This document shows, in pieces, positions 36,241-45,135 of a stretch of DNA of 64,000 bases. The stretch lies in contig NZ_JBEFTX010000015.1 in NCBI RefSeq assembly GCF_040195635.1, positions 62,001-126,000 of the forward strand, written 5' to 3'. Below the pieces are notes generated by a model. It did not search any database, had not been told where the DNA came from, and saw only the letters and a program-made list of their open reading frames with translations. Position 1 is the stretch's first letter; each line of letters opens with the position of its first letter. Source of the stretch: Thermasporomyces sp040195635 (GTDB lineage Bacteria; Actinomycetota; Actinomycetes; Propionibacteriales; Actinopolymorphaceae). The position numbers were made by a program, and so were the translations under genes.

Positions 36241-36414
36241 CCTGTGAGAGGCGACCAGGCTGGGCTGGGTCGTGGGTGAACCACGACCGCAGTCGCACAT
36301 AGGTACTCATCGTTGGCAGTGTGGTTCAGGACCCGCTGCTCCGCACTCCGATTTGTCGACGGACTCCGCGCGACACCCGTCGAATGGTGAGCCGCGGCGG
36401 ATGGCCCGGTGCGC

Positions 36415-37590
36415 CTACTGCGTGGTGAGGTGGATGTCGACAAACCGTGGGCGGTTGAAGTTGGCATTCGTCTTGATCACGTCGAGCCCACCGGACGCGT
36501 TCACGTTGTACGAGATCGTCAGCGTGCCCGGCTTGCTGATGGCTGGGTGCGCGGCGATGTTGTACGGCGCGTACAAGCCTTCACCCGAATGCGCCTCCGG
36601 CGCGACATAGACCGCCTGGCGACCGTCGAACGGTCCTGTCGGTGAGTCTGCGACTGAGACGTAGATGGTGTCCCCGAGCAGCGAGTCGGAGGTGGTCAGC
36701 ACCCACTTGCCTTCCACCGGCGTCACGCTGTACGACGCACCCATCTCCCGGGCAACGCGCGCCGAGGCACCGGGATCGCTGGTCCACGTCTCGCCGGTGA
36801 AGTACGTCCACGAGTCGATGTCGGCAAGATGGCCGACGCGGGTGCGGGCGACGTGCATGTGCTTGTCGAGCCAGACGGATTCGACACCGTAGATGTAGAG
36901 GAACTGTCCACAGCGGACCACGTCGACGCCCCAGGCGACGTCACCATCCATCGGCACCGTTGTCACGGCATCGATGTCGAAGTCCTTGTCGAACGTGACC
37001 AGTGTGGTACCGATCCATGCGAAGTTGAACGGTGGCGGATCGTCGGTGGGGCCTTGTTCGTACTCGAAGACCTGCAGTTTGCCGTCGTCGACGATGCCAT
37101 CACCGTTCCACTGCCACAGCGGGCCGGCAAGGGAGGTCGGATCATCCCGGGTTCCGCCGGTGATGGTGAGGTCGGGCAGACCGTCACGACCGCCCAGGAC
37201 GGCGGAGTTGTTGACGAGTCCAGGCGAGTCGCCGAGGCTCTCATCGTCGTTGACCGGGCCCAGCCAGGTGTCGTTGAACAGCCAGACGACCTGCTTCCCG
37301 GGCAGGAGGGTCGAATAGGTGCCGTCAGCCGCGGCCCAGCCGCCTTCGTTCTCCCAGCCCCCACCGCTGTTGCCGAACTCCCGCCACGCCTCGGTGAGCT
37401 CGACGTTGGCTGTCGCGTCCTCGACCACGACGTTCCTTCCCGTCGGGGACCCGATGCACGTCCCCGGCATGGGGTCCGTCGACCGCGGATCTGGACCGGT
37501 CGCCGATGCGGCAGTGGGAGCCAGAATCGCTGTCAGTGCCGCTGCGGCTAGGAGGGATACCCCACACCTGAACCGAAGTCGTTTCTGCAT
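36415..37590 (-). CDS. Secreted DUF4185/DUF5005-like beta-propeller protein
   Basis: A 391-residue protein. GGAGG lies 5 bp before ATG 37590, starting a Sec signal peptide (MQKRLRFRCGVSLLAAAALT, cut near ASATG). The mature part has WLFNDTWLGPV, NSAVLGGRDGLPDLTI, and repeated short Gly/Trp/Asp motifs to the end, in the style of DUF4185/five-bladed propeller proteins related to glycoside hydrolases. It probably acts on or binds a polysaccharide outside the cell; no catalytic triad can be assigned. It is alone, downstream of xylan genes. Confidence 0.6.
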   Translation of the reverse strand: MQKRLRFRCGVSLLAAAALTAILAPTAASATGPDPRSTDPMPGTCIGSPTGRNVVVEDATANVELTEAWREFGNSGGGWENEGGWAAADGTYSTLLPGKQVVWLFNDTWLGPVNDDESLGDSPGLVNNSAVLGGRDGLPDLTITGGTRDDPTSLAGPLWQWNGDGIVDDGKLQVFEYEQGPTDDPPPFNFAWIGTTLVTFDKDFDIDAVTTVPMDGDVAWGVDVVRCGQFLYIYGVESVWLDKHMHVARTRVGHLADIDSWTYFTGETWTSDPGASARVAREMGASYSVTPVEGKWVLTTSDSLLGDTIYVSVADSPTGPFDGRQAVYVAPEAHSGEGLYAPYNIAAHPAISKPGTLTISYNVNASGGLDVIKTNANFNRPRFVDIHLTTQ

Positions 37591-37899
37591 AGGTACCTCC
37601 AGGCTTGGTGTCCCTGTGCACGCGAGCGCCGCGGCATGCACGCCAGGACACAGTGTCAGGAGGTCGACCAGGAATGTCCACGCCGACGTCGAAGTAGGCC
37701 CGTCAGACGTCCTGAATCGGCTCACTGGAGGCCCTGCTGCGGGTCACGCCCCGCACATCGACGCCGTGGGGCCGGCGTGCGCCGCCATCTGGTGTCGTGA
37801 GGCGCCGGGCTGGCGATTCACGGCGGGTTGCTGGTACTGATGCTTCTCGAAGCCGACCCGACACCTTGCTCACCTTGCTGACCCCGGAGGACCTCAGCT
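37591..37899. other. Intergenic region between divergent genes
   Basis: About 309 bp holding the promoters of the secreted protein and the ArsC-like gene. No clear palindrome was found. Confidence 0.4.
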
Positions 37900-38250
37900 G
37901 TGGAGATCTGGATCAACCCGGCATGTTCGAAGTGCCGTGCCGCCACCAAGGCCCTCGACGAGGCCGGGGTCGTCTACACGGTTCGCCGCTACCTCGACGA
38001 TCCGCCCACGGCGGACGAGTTGAACGATGTCCTGTCGCGGATGAAACTCGAGCCCTGGGATCTCGTTCGGCACAACGAGCCCGCTGCCCAACCTCTCCGT
38101 GACCTTCCCCGCGACGCCGCTCACCGCGAGGCGTGGATCGAAGCGATGGTCTCCCAGCCCATCCTCATCCAACGCCCCATCCTCACCGCCGACGACTCCA
38201 CCACCGCGGTCGTCCGAGACCCCGAAACGCTCGCCACATTCCTGCCGTGA
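37900..38250 (+). CDS. ArsC-family arsenate reductase-like protein
   Basis: A 116-residue thioredoxin-fold protein starting at GTG with WINPACSKCRAATKALDEAG, the ArsC active-site loop (Cys-Ser-Lys-Cys). It continues with LEPWDLVRHNEP and ILIQRPILTAD, which carries the conserved Arg-Pro. It fits the glutaredoxin-dependent ArsC family, or an Spx-like relative. No ars operon genes adjoin it, so a role in arsenate is not certain. Confidence 0.8.
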   Translation: MEIWINPACSKCRAATKALDEAGVVYTVRRYLDDPPTADELNDVLSRMKLEPWDLVRHNEPAAQPLRDLPRDAAHREAWIEAMVSQPILIQRPILTADDSTTAVVRDPETLATFLP

Positions 38251-38349
38251 CGGGGACAGTCCGCCGTGACTTGACCGCGGCGCCTGCGCTGGGCTGCGCC
38301 TGCACCGCACCGCTTCGGCGGTCAGCAGTGACAGGCTCGTAAAAGGTCC

Positions 38350-38638
38350 ACAGAGTGACAGCGAAGCCGTCACGAAGGTAGACGGCGGGCTCCACGCGCG
38401 GGTCGAGTTCGCCGACAGGGCTGCCAGTTTCGGCCAGACGGCGAGCAACCTCTGCTTCGAACTCCAGGCTCGCTTCCCACGATGATCGTGCGACCCGAGC
38501 AAGGACATCGCAGGGAGTCAGGCGTACGGCGATGCGGTCCGAATTGTGAAGGACGACCACATCGTTGACGTGAAGCCCGAGCGCGGAGGCAGTCGCCCTG
38601 GCCGCGTCCACGGCCCGCCGGACCTCAGTTGGTTCCAT
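38350..38638 (-). pseudogene. Phosphotransferase (APH) N-terminal fragment
   Basis: The frame reads VVVLHNSDRIAVRLTPCDVL, then RRLAETGSPVGELDPRVEP and FAVTLWTFYEPV, the N-lobe of an aminoglycoside phosphotransferase-type protein. After ~95 codons the reading leaves the family. The catalytic loop and the rest (~180 residues) are missing. It adjoins the ArsC-like gene end to end, with a few hundred bases of unassigned sequence upstream. Confidence 0.6.
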
Positions 38639-39132
38639 GGCCTTCCTCGATGTCGTGGCGCAGCGCCCCGTCGATGCTCACTCTCGACCGCCGAGACACC
38701 CTAATCCGCCGGCGTCATCGTGGTTTCCAGTCGTGGCTGCTTCTTCCCCAGCCACGATGTGTCGTTCTCGCCTCACCCTGTTCGTGGGTATGGCGAAGGG
38801 TGCGATGAGGATCGTGAGAGGGAGAACGTGATCGACCCGTACTTCTGCTGCGTCCGAGATTGCCAAACAGCGTGCTGAGACGATCATCCGGGCGCAGCGC
38901 GCACAGCTCCTGGCCTCCGAGTTGCGGGCCGGGCGAGTCCACCGACATCGAACGGGGAAAAGGTGGGGTCAGCCGATGGTCGCGCTTGCTCGCCGAGTGG
39001 ATTGGGCAGCGCCCCTTGCTCCGCGCCTTAACGAAAGCCGAGGACATGACAACAGTCGCATCGACGGACGTCAAAGAGCTGAAGCGGCCCGGTCGAGCTC
39101 CAGCCCAAAGCAGGTTCGAGGAGCTGAGTCGT
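38639..39132. other. Intergenic region without a supported gene
   Basis: About 490 bp. One short plus-strand stretch (ASEIAKQRAETIIRAQRAQ) is helical and coding-like but has no recognisable start or family, and stops interrupt it. Confidence 0.35.
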
Positions 39133-39879
39133 CTATTGAGACCTCAGCTGGAGATGCATTTCGATGCCGTCGAGTAATCGGGTTAGCCCGAACTCGAATG
39201 AGAACTCATGCTCAGCGTCGGGATCCGAGCGCCCGGCGTCATCGAAGACGCGGCGGATTGTCGGGTAGTGCTCCGGGTCGAGCAATTGAGACCAGTACGG
39301 TTTGTGTGCCTGCCACCAGTCGGCGTCGCTGAAGCCGGCTGCGTGGGCAGTGCGAAGTGATACCTGGCTTCTGGCCGCACCTTGGACGAACACACTGAGA
39401 GTCATCACGGTGGCGTTGATCTCGGCTACGGTCAAACCGGTGTCCACCAAGGCGCTCAGATCGCGCTCGTACTTTGCAGTCACGTTTGGCCCACATGCGG
39501 GGCGGAACGCGATCAAGTCCAGGAGCCATGGATGCCGTAGGTACCGATCTCGATCGTTGCGGGCGATGTCGGCCAACGCGTTCCGCCAGTTGGTGTTGGC
39601 GGCTACCGGGTGCAGATCCTCGCCGATCACGTGGTCCACCATGAGCGCGTACAACTCGGGCTTCCCGGGCACGTGAGTGTAGAGCGACATGGTGCCGACC
39701 GAAAGGCCTTGGGCGACCGTCCGCATGGTCAGACGCTCGAGGCCGTGTGCGTCGGCGATCTCGACGGCTTGGTCGACTATTCGCTCGACCGACAATCGAT
39801 GCCCGTAACTCGTCCGGTTCGACGTGCGCCACAGCAATGGCAGTACCCGAGCCGGATCAGCTCCATGATCGATCGCCAT
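39133..39879 (-). CDS. TetR-family regulator
   Basis: A 248-residue protein of the TetR_C_1 type. The helix-turn-helix is LSVERIVDQAVEIADAHG, then MRTVAQGLSVGTMSLYTHV (residues ~28-70), with a long C-terminal ligand domain. It is divergent from the RibD-like gene, with a 31-bp palindrome between them, so it probably represses that gene and itself. The ligand is unknown. Confidence 0.85.
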   Translation of the reverse strand: MAIDHGADPARVLPLLWRTSNRTSYGHRLSVERIVDQAVEIADAHGLERLTMRTVAQGLSVGTMSLYTHVPGKPELYALMVDHVIGEDLHPVAANTNWRNALADIARNDRDRYLRHPWLLDLIAFRPACGPNVTAKYERDLSALVDTGLTVAEINATVMTLSVFVQGAARSQVSLRTAHAAGFSDADWWQAHKPYWSQLLDPEHYPTIRRVFDDAGRSDPDAEHEFSFEFGLTRLLDGIEMHLQLRSQ

Positions 39880-39903
39880 AGTTGCATCCTAGTCCTGTAC
39901 GCA

Positions 39904-39934
39904 GTACGCTTCCGTACGATGTACGGAAGCGTAC
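39904..39934. promoter_or_regulatory. 31-bp perfect inverted repeat, TetR operator
   Basis: Arms GTACGCTTCCGTAC (39904-39917) and GTACGGAAGCGTAC (39921-39934) pair over 14 bp with a 3-bp spacer. It sits in the divergent intergenic region between tetR (start 39879) and the RibD-like gene (start 39995). Further GTAC-containing half-sites flank it. Confidence 0.75.
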
Positions 39935-39994
39935 GTTGTACGACATCGCGCGGAGGGAAACTTCCAGCCGTGCCTGAGGCTATGAGGGCAGAAC

Positions 39995-40549
39995 GTGAGA
40001 TCACTGATCGTCTCGTGCAACGTCACCGTCGACGGTTTCATGGCCGGACTGGGCAATGACCTGGCCTCTCTCGACTTCATCGTCCCCGATTCGGAGCAGG
40101 AGAACGCTCTGGCGGCGAGATTCCGGGAGGTTGCCGACACCATCGTCTTTGGCCGGCAGACGTTCCTGGACATGGAGGCCTACTGGACCAAGGTCGACAG
40201 CGACATGGCCGCCTGGATCAATGCGACGCCAAAGGTTGTGCTGTCCACCGACAGCGGCGCCGACGTGAGCATCTGGAATAACACGACCTTGGCCGCTGGC
40301 GATGGCGCAGAGCGGGTGAGGCGGTTGAAGGCGTCCGAGGGCGGGGGCCTGGTCATGTTCGGGGGCGTGCAGACCATCCGATCGATGATCGCCGCCGACC
40401 TTGTCGACGAGTACTGGCTCAAGATCAGCCCTGTAGCGGTCGGCCAGGGCAGTTCGATGTTCGCCGACCTCCCCGAGCGCCGGTCGTTGACACTGCGCGG
40501 CGCCAAGGGCTACCCGTCCGGCATGCTCGACGTGACCTACGCCAAGTAG
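39995..40549 (+). CDS. RibD C-terminal domain (dihydrofolate-reductase-like) protein
   Basis: A 184-residue reductase of the RibD-C/DHFR-like family: GTG start LIVSCNVTVDGFMAG, then TIVFGRQTFLDMEAYW, the NADPH-site Gly stretch LVMFGGVQTIRSM and LKISPVAVGQGSSMFADL. It would use NAD(P)H to reduce a small molecule; it is a stand-alone enzyme, not riboflavin synthesis in context. Controlled by the neighbouring TetR through the palindrome at 39904. Confidence 0.8.
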   Translation: MRSLIVSCNVTVDGFMAGLGNDLASLDFIVPDSEQENALAARFREVADTIVFGRQTFLDMEAYWTKVDSDMAAWINATPKVVLSTDSGADVSIWNNTTLAAGDGAERVRRLKASEGGGLVMFGGVQTIRSMIAADLVDEYWLKISPVAVGQGSSMFADLPERRSLTLRGAKGYPSGMLDVTYAK

Positions 40550-40603
40550 TACGCCAAGCCGACCTCACCGCAGGAGGCTTGAGTCGAGGGCCACGACCCC
40601 GGA

Positions 40604-40663
40604 GTCTGACGCTCCACCCTCTGACGCTCCACTCTCTGACACTCCACCCCGTGACGCTCTGCC
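40604..40663. repeat. Four tandem 15-bp repeats
   Basis: Four near-identical units of CTCTGACGCTCCACC with a few changes lie head to tail between the RibD-like gene and the prolyl aminopeptidase gene. They lie in no recognised gene; a minus-strand frame translates them as Ser-Glu-Ser-Gly-Ala repeats, which I do not think is coding. Confidence 0.6.
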
Positions 40664-40802
40664 GTCAGGAGCCCGGAAGACCGTGACCTTCGGGATGCAG
40701 CGGTGGCCCACGGCCCTCGCTGTGGTCGCCGGCGCGAACACTTTCCTTGATCGGATCACCGACGGGCTCGTCCACAGCTTCGCCGAAGCGCAATCACGCG
40801 CT

Positions 40803-40824
40803 ACAGCACATATATAAGTGCTGT
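40803..40824. promoter_or_regulatory. Inverted repeat over a TATATA box before the prolyl aminopeptidase gene
   Basis: ACAGCAC (40803-40809) and GTGCTGT (40818-40824) are perfect complements around an AT-rich 8-bp spacer (ATATATAA), a rare AT-rich spot in this GC-rich window and a possible -10 element. A second, overlapping dyad (CTGTCA...TGACAG) follows and ends at the ribosome site AGGAGG. Confidence 0.5.
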
Positions 40825-40844
40825 CATTTCTGACAGGAGGACGG

Positions 40845-41771
40845 ATGTACCCCCAGCTCGAGCCCTACGACCAGGGCATGCTCGACGTCGGCGACGGGCA
40901 CCGCGTGTACTGGGAGGTGTGCGGCAACCCGGACGGCAAGCCCGCGCTGTACGTGCACGGCGGCCCCGGCTCGGGGGGTGGAAGCCCGATCCAGTTCGAC
41001 CCCGCCGCCTACCGGGTGGTCTCGTTCGACCAACGCAACTGCGGTCGGAGTACTCCGCACGCCAGCGAGCCCGGGATCGACCTGTCCACCAACACCACCG
41101 ACCACCTGATCCGCGATATGGAGCAGCTGCGCGAGCACCTGGGCATCGACAAGTGGCTGCTGTTCGGCGTTTCCTGGGGCTCGGTGCTTTCCCTGACCTA
41201 CGCCATGCGCCACCCCGAACGCGTCTCCGAGATGATCGTGACCGCTGTCGCCACCGGGAGACACTGCGAGATCGAGTTGATGATCCGCGGCTTCGGCGCC
41301 CTGTTTCCCGAGGCGTATGAGCGTTTCCTCGCCGGCGTCCCCGATCCGGGCGAGGACATCTCCGCCGCATACCACCGCCTGCTCATGAACCCTGACCCCG
41401 CCGTTCACCGCAAGGCAGCCGAAGACTGGTGCGCCTGGGAGGACGCCTTCGCCACCATCCCGCCCAACCGTGACGTCGAGCACGAGCCGTGGGAGCCGCG
41501 GTTCCAGCTCGCCTTCGCCCGCCTGGTCACCCACTACTTCAGCAACCGGTGTTGGTTGCCCGACGACCAGCTGGCCCGCCAGGGGCACGTGTTGAAGGAC
41601 ATCCCCGGCGTCATCGTGCACGGGCGACTCGACCTCGGCGCGCTCGCCGGTGCTCCATGGGTGTTGCACCACGCCTGGCCCGGCTCCGAACTCGTGATCG
41701 TCGAGAACGGCACCCACGGCACCGGGAACGACGAGGCCGTCATCGCCGCCACCGACCGCTTCGCCAAATAG
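40845..41771 (+). CDS. pip: Prolyl aminopeptidase (proline iminopeptidase)
   Basis: A 308-residue alpha/beta hydrolase of family S33: ALYVHGGPGSGGGSPIQFDP (oxyanion hole HGGPGxG), VVSFDQRNCGRSTPHAS, the nucleophile elbow GVSWGS (often GGSWGS), VHGRLDLG with the Asp and VENGTHGTG with the His. It removes N-terminal proline from peptides in the cytoplasm. AGGAGG lies 6 bp before ATG 40845; a longer start at 40818 lies inside the operator dyad and is rejected. Confidence 0.9.
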   Translation: MYPQLEPYDQGMLDVGDGHRVYWEVCGNPDGKPALYVHGGPGSGGGSPIQFDPAAYRVVSFDQRNCGRSTPHASEPGIDLSTNTTDHLIRDMEQLREHLGIDKWLLFGVSWGSVLSLTYAMRHPERVSEMIVTAVATGRHCEIELMIRGFGALFPEAYERFLAGVPDPGEDISAAYHRLLMNPDPAVHRKAAEDWCAWEDAFATIPPNRDVEHEPWEPRFQLAFARLVTHYFSNRCWLPDDQLARQGHVLKDIPGVIVHGRLDLGALAGAPWVLHHAWPGSELVIVENGTHGTGNDEAVIAATDRFAK

Positions 41772-41842
41772 CCCGTTTCGGTCTCATAGCGGCCGGTGCG
41801 CAGCATCGGGAGACCCCAAGGCCGGAACGCTGTCACCTGAGG

Positions 41843-41870
41843 TGTCCGGTAGTGGATCCCCTTCCGGACA
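41843..41870. repeat. Dispersed extragenic palindrome, copy 3
   Basis: TGTCCG ... GGATCC ... CGGACA, 28 bp, 71 bp after the stop of the prolyl aminopeptidase gene. A clean copy of the window-wide family. Confidence 0.6.
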
Positions 41871-41902
41871 GGCAGGACCACTGAGGATCGGTCCTGAGTT
41901 CC

Positions 41903-42262
41903 TTGCTCATCACTTGGGACATGCGCAGAGTGTCGAACGTGAAGAACGTCGCCAGTGAGCCCCAACAGCTGCCTCGATTCGGCCCGCTTAGGCAGGTGCC
42001 GCCGCCCGCGCAGGTGCTTTCGATGCTTCCGGGCGCCGCACTGGATAGTCAGGTGACTGTCAGCAGGATGGGTACCGTCGGCGGATACCCCAACGACGGT
42101 CTTTGGCGAGTCGAGGCAGTGCAACGCCGTTCGAGCAGGTCAGCGACTGTGGTGGTCAAGCGGACCGGCCCGGCATATCTCGGGACTTTCAGGGTCTGGC
42201 GATTGCGAGCCGGCCCGTCCGATCCGCAGTGGTGGGGGCGCGAGGCAGCGCTCACCCGCTGA
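41903..42262 (+). pseudogene. Phosphotransferase-like N-terminal fragment
   Basis: A 119-codon frame whose second half reads MGTVGGYPNDGLWRVEAV, then ATVVVKRTGPAYLG and PQWWGREAALTR. This resembles the N-lobe of aminoglycoside-phosphotransferase-type proteins up to the WxREA helix, and then ends. The catalytic lobe is missing. The first ~45 codons are unassigned. It lies 3 bp before the convergent DinB gene. Confidence 0.5.
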
Positions 42263-42264
42263 GT

Positions 42265-42768
42265 TTAGGTGAGCACCAGCCAGCGGCGGCCGTCGATCAG
42301 TTCGCGCACCGCGTCCAGGTGGCCGGCGTGGCAGGCGGTCTCGACCATCACGTGCTGGACGACCTCACGTACGGTGTCCAGGCGCCAGTCACCGAACTGG
42401 CCCTGCGGCCACCAGGCCGGCGCGGCGTCCAGCGAGGTGACGGCGAGGATCGTGTTGGCACGCTCGGCCTCTTCCCGGTAGTTGTCCAGTACGTCCTTGG
42501 CGGGCGTGTCGGCGGTGACCTGCCATGCGTTCTCGATGTCGCTGTGGAGGGTTTCGATCACGTCGGTCTCGCCGGCGATGACGGCGCGGAACCAGCCGCG
42601 CTCGACGTCGTGGGCGAGGTGGTGTACCAGGCCGAGGCAGGTCCAGGCGGACGGCAGCACCGGCCGCCGCAGCGCCTGGTCGTCGAGGCCTTCCAGGATG
42701 CCGAGCACGTGCTCGCGCTGGGCGTCCAGGTATGAGATGAGGGTCCGGGTCTCGCTGGGGGTTGGCAT
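42265..42768 (-). CDS. DinB/DUF664-family protein
   Basis: A 167-residue four-helix-bundle protein of the DinB/YfiT type. It has SYLDAQREHVLGILEGL, LGLVHHLAHDVERGWF, then HVMVETACHAGHLDAVREL. The three His residues (HH...H and H...GH) would hold a metal. Actinobacterial relatives use mycothiol or bacillithiol, or act in detoxification. Divergent from the YciI/sigma factor pair, which often travels with such proteins. Confidence 0.85.
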   Translation of the reverse strand: MPTPSETRTLISYLDAQREHVLGILEGLDDQALRRPVLPSAWTCLGLVHHLAHDVERGWFRAVIAGETDVIETLHSDIENAWQVTADTPAKDVLDNYREEAERANTILAVTSLDAAPAWWPQGQFGDWRLDTVREVVQHVMVETACHAGHLDAVRELIDGRRWLVLT

Positions 42769-42914
42769 GGTGTCTCCTTGGTGGTGTTGAGCGCTGACAT
42801 CGGAGACGTCGGAGCCACGGCCCGGGCTTCGACTTGTCGAAGCCCGGCGTGCGGCTCCGACCTTTGTGGTGATGGACCGGCAGCGCGCCGGGCCGAGTAC
42901 CGAGGAGGACGACC

Positions 42915-43307
42915 GTGAAGTACGTGATCCTGATCCACAGCAATCCGGACCCGTGGGGTCACCCGACCTCGCACTACACGCCGGAGGGGAAGGCGATGCC
43001 GACCGAGTGGCACGAGCGGACCGACCGGGAGTTTGAGGCGCTGTTGTCGGAGATGTCAGCCTCTGGCGAGTTGGTGAGCGCCGAGGCGTTGGCCGACCCG
43101 TCCTCGTCCACCGTGTACGCCTGGACGCCCGAGGGCCACCTGGCTACCGATGGGCCGTACGCGGAGGTCAAGGAGCAGTTGGCCGGGTTCTTTCTCATCG
43201 ACTGTCGTACCCGCCAGCGGGCCGAGGAGATCGCCGCCCAGTTCGCCCAACCCGGCGGGACCATCGAACTGCGGCCGGCGATGTGGCCCGGCGCCGAGGA
43301 CCAGTGA
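42915..43307 (+). CDS. YciI-family (DGPF) protein
   Basis: A 130-residue protein of the YCII-related/DGPF family: GTG start KYVILIHSNPD, then EALLSEMSASGELVSAEAL and the TDGPYAEVKEQLAGFFLI signature (DGPF). These commonly accompany ECF42-type sigma factors; the biochemical role is unknown. Its stop overlaps the next gene's GTG by 4 bp (GTGA, 43304-43307). Confidence 0.85.
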   Translation: MKYVILIHSNPDPWGHPTSHYTPEGKAMPTEWHERTDREFEALLSEMSASGELVSAEALADPSSSTVYAWTPEGHLATDGPYAEVKEQLAGFFLIDCRTRQRAEEIAAQFAQPGGTIELRPAMWPGAEDQ

Positions 43308-44542
43308 CCGAGCCGGACCTGGCCGACCTGTGGCGCGCCGCCGCGCCACAGGTCCTTGCCGCGCTCGTACGCCGACACGGCGACTTCGGCGAGGCCGAGG
43401 ACGCGGTACAGGAGGCGCTGCTGGCGGCGGCCGTGCAGTGGCCGGCCACCGGCGTGCCGGATGATCCGAAGGCGTGGCTGATCACCGTCGCCTCCCGCCG
43501 GCTGATCGACGCTCACCGCGCCGACACCGCGCGGGTCCGCCGCGAACACTGGGACGCGCTACGCACGCCCACCGACCGGCTCACCGCACCGCCGGCAGAC
43601 ACCGCTGGCCCGGCCGACGACTCGCTCACCCTGCTGCTGCTCTGCTGCCACCCGGCGCTACCGCGCCCGGCCCAGGTAGCACTGACCCTGCGCGCCGTCG
43701 CCGGCCTGAGCACCGCCCAGATCGCGCGGGCGTTCCTGGTACCCGAAGCCACGATGGCCCAGCGGATCAGTCGCGCCAAAGCCAAACTCCGGCAGGCCGG
43801 CGCACGGTTCACCACACCACCGACACCCGAGCTGCCCGAGCGGGTGGCGGCGGTCGCGCATGTGCTGTATCTGATCTTCACCGAAGGCCACACCACCAGC
43901 ACCGGCACCGGGCTGTACGACGTGTCGCTGACTGGCGAGGCGATCCGCCTCAGCCGCCGGCTGCACCGACTGCTGCCGAACAACAGCGAGATCACCGGCC
44001 TGCTCGCCCTCATGCTGCTCACCGACGCCCGCCGCGCCGCCCGCATCGATGCCGACGGCAGCCTGGTGCCGCTGGCCGAGCAGGACCGCACCCGCTGGGA
44101 CGAGGCCGCCATCGGCGAGGGCATCGCCCTGATTGAGGCAGCCCTACCGGTCGGACCGGTCGGCCCGTACCAGCTGCAGGCCGCCATCGCCGCCGTGCAC
44201 GCAGACGCCGAGCGTGCCGAGGACACCGACTGGTCCCAGATCGAGACGCTGTACCGGATGCTCACCAACATCGCGCCCGGCCCGACTGTCACCCTCAACC
44301 ACACCGTCGCGGTCGCCATGGTCGACGGCCCAGACGCGGGTCTCCGCATGCTCGACCCGCTGCTGGCGGACAAGAGGCTCCGCACCAACCACCGCCTCCA
44401 CGCCGCCCGCGCCCACCTTCTCGACCTCGCCGGCCGCACCGCCGAAGCCCGCACCGCCTACAGCACCGCCGCCCGCTTCACCACCAGCATCCCCGAACAG
44501 CACTACCTCAACGCCAAGGCCACCCGCCTGCGCCTCCAGTAA
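43304..44542 (+). CDS. ECF-type RNA polymerase sigma factor (ECF42/DUF6596 type)
   Basis: A 412-residue protein from GTG 43304. Sigma-2 region: GDFGEAEDAVQEALLAAAV, then WLITVASRRLIDAHR. Sigma-4: LTLRAVAGLSTAQIARAFL, then ATMAQRISRAKAKLR. The long C-terminal extension (~residues 190-412, from YLIFTEGHTT) is the DUF6596/TPR-like domain of ECF42 sigmas, thought to replace an anti-sigma factor. It overlaps the YciI stop by 4 bp and is translated together with it, the classic ECF42 arrangement. Confidence 0.9.
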   Translation: MTEPDLADLWRAAAPQVLAALVRRHGDFGEAEDAVQEALLAAAVQWPATGVPDDPKAWLITVASRRLIDAHRADTARVRREHWDALRTPTDRLTAPPADTAGPADDSLTLLLLCCHPALPRPAQVALTLRAVAGLSTAQIARAFLVPEATMAQRISRAKAKLRQAGARFTTPPTPELPERVAAVAHVLYLIFTEGHTTSTGTGLYDVSLTGEAIRLSRRLHRLLPNNSEITGLLALMLLTDARRAARIDADGSLVPLAEQDRTRWDEAAIGEGIALIEAALPVGPVGPYQLQAAIAAVHADAERAEDTDWSQIETLYRMLTNIAPGPTVTLNHTVAVAMVDGPDAGLRMLDPLLADKRLRTNHRLHAARAHLLDLAGRTAEARTAYSTAARFTTSIPEQHYLNAKATRLRLQ

Positions 44543-45135
44543 GAAAACCGGCCTGCCGGAGTCGATCCCCATACGGACACGGCCCCCGGTCGAAACGCTG
44601 CCCCTCTGATGCGTCATCGCGGTGTTCGGGCGCCGTTCCCCAAAAACTTCGGGCCTCCACTGCGGACCGAAGACTGTCGCGGTGGGCGTCTGCGATTTTC
44701 GATACGCCCGCGATATGCGGACGCTGGTAGGCATGGCCACCATGATGAACCAGCCCGCATGAATGACACCGGTTCCGCCTCGCCGTGGCGTCGGCGCACG
44801 CTCCTCGGCACGCTCGACGCCGCGCCGTTGGCCGCTGGAGGAGTTGGGTCGGCGTCGTCCTCAGCAACTACGACGACCTCCAGGAGTTCGGGAGATCCTC
44901 GACCAGGAGCAGCGGGCCATCACTGGCGGCCAGCCAAATGACCCACCAGGCGGCGGCTGACGGGCGGCCACGGCCGGCCGACACCAAGAGCAGGGTCCCC
45001 TGACGTTCTCGTGGGTAATGGGAGCACGCTCGGTCTGGGCCACCATCGCACATGAAAATGTGAGCCACCAGATGTCGAATCCCGTATAGCCCCGTTCGTC
45101 GGTGGATAAACCGCAACGGATGCATGGAGGCGATC
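44543..45135. other. Intergenic region without a supported gene
   Basis: About 590 bp between the sigma factor and the first DUF899 gene. It holds a palindrome copy at 44555. Short coding-like pieces exist, but none matches a family well enough to annotate. Confidence 0.4.
44555..44580. repeat. Dispersed extragenic palindrome, degenerate copy
   Basis: TGCCGG ... CGATCCCC ... CGGACAC, 13 bp after the sigma factor stop. The left arm is decayed, the right arm is good. Confidence 0.35.
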
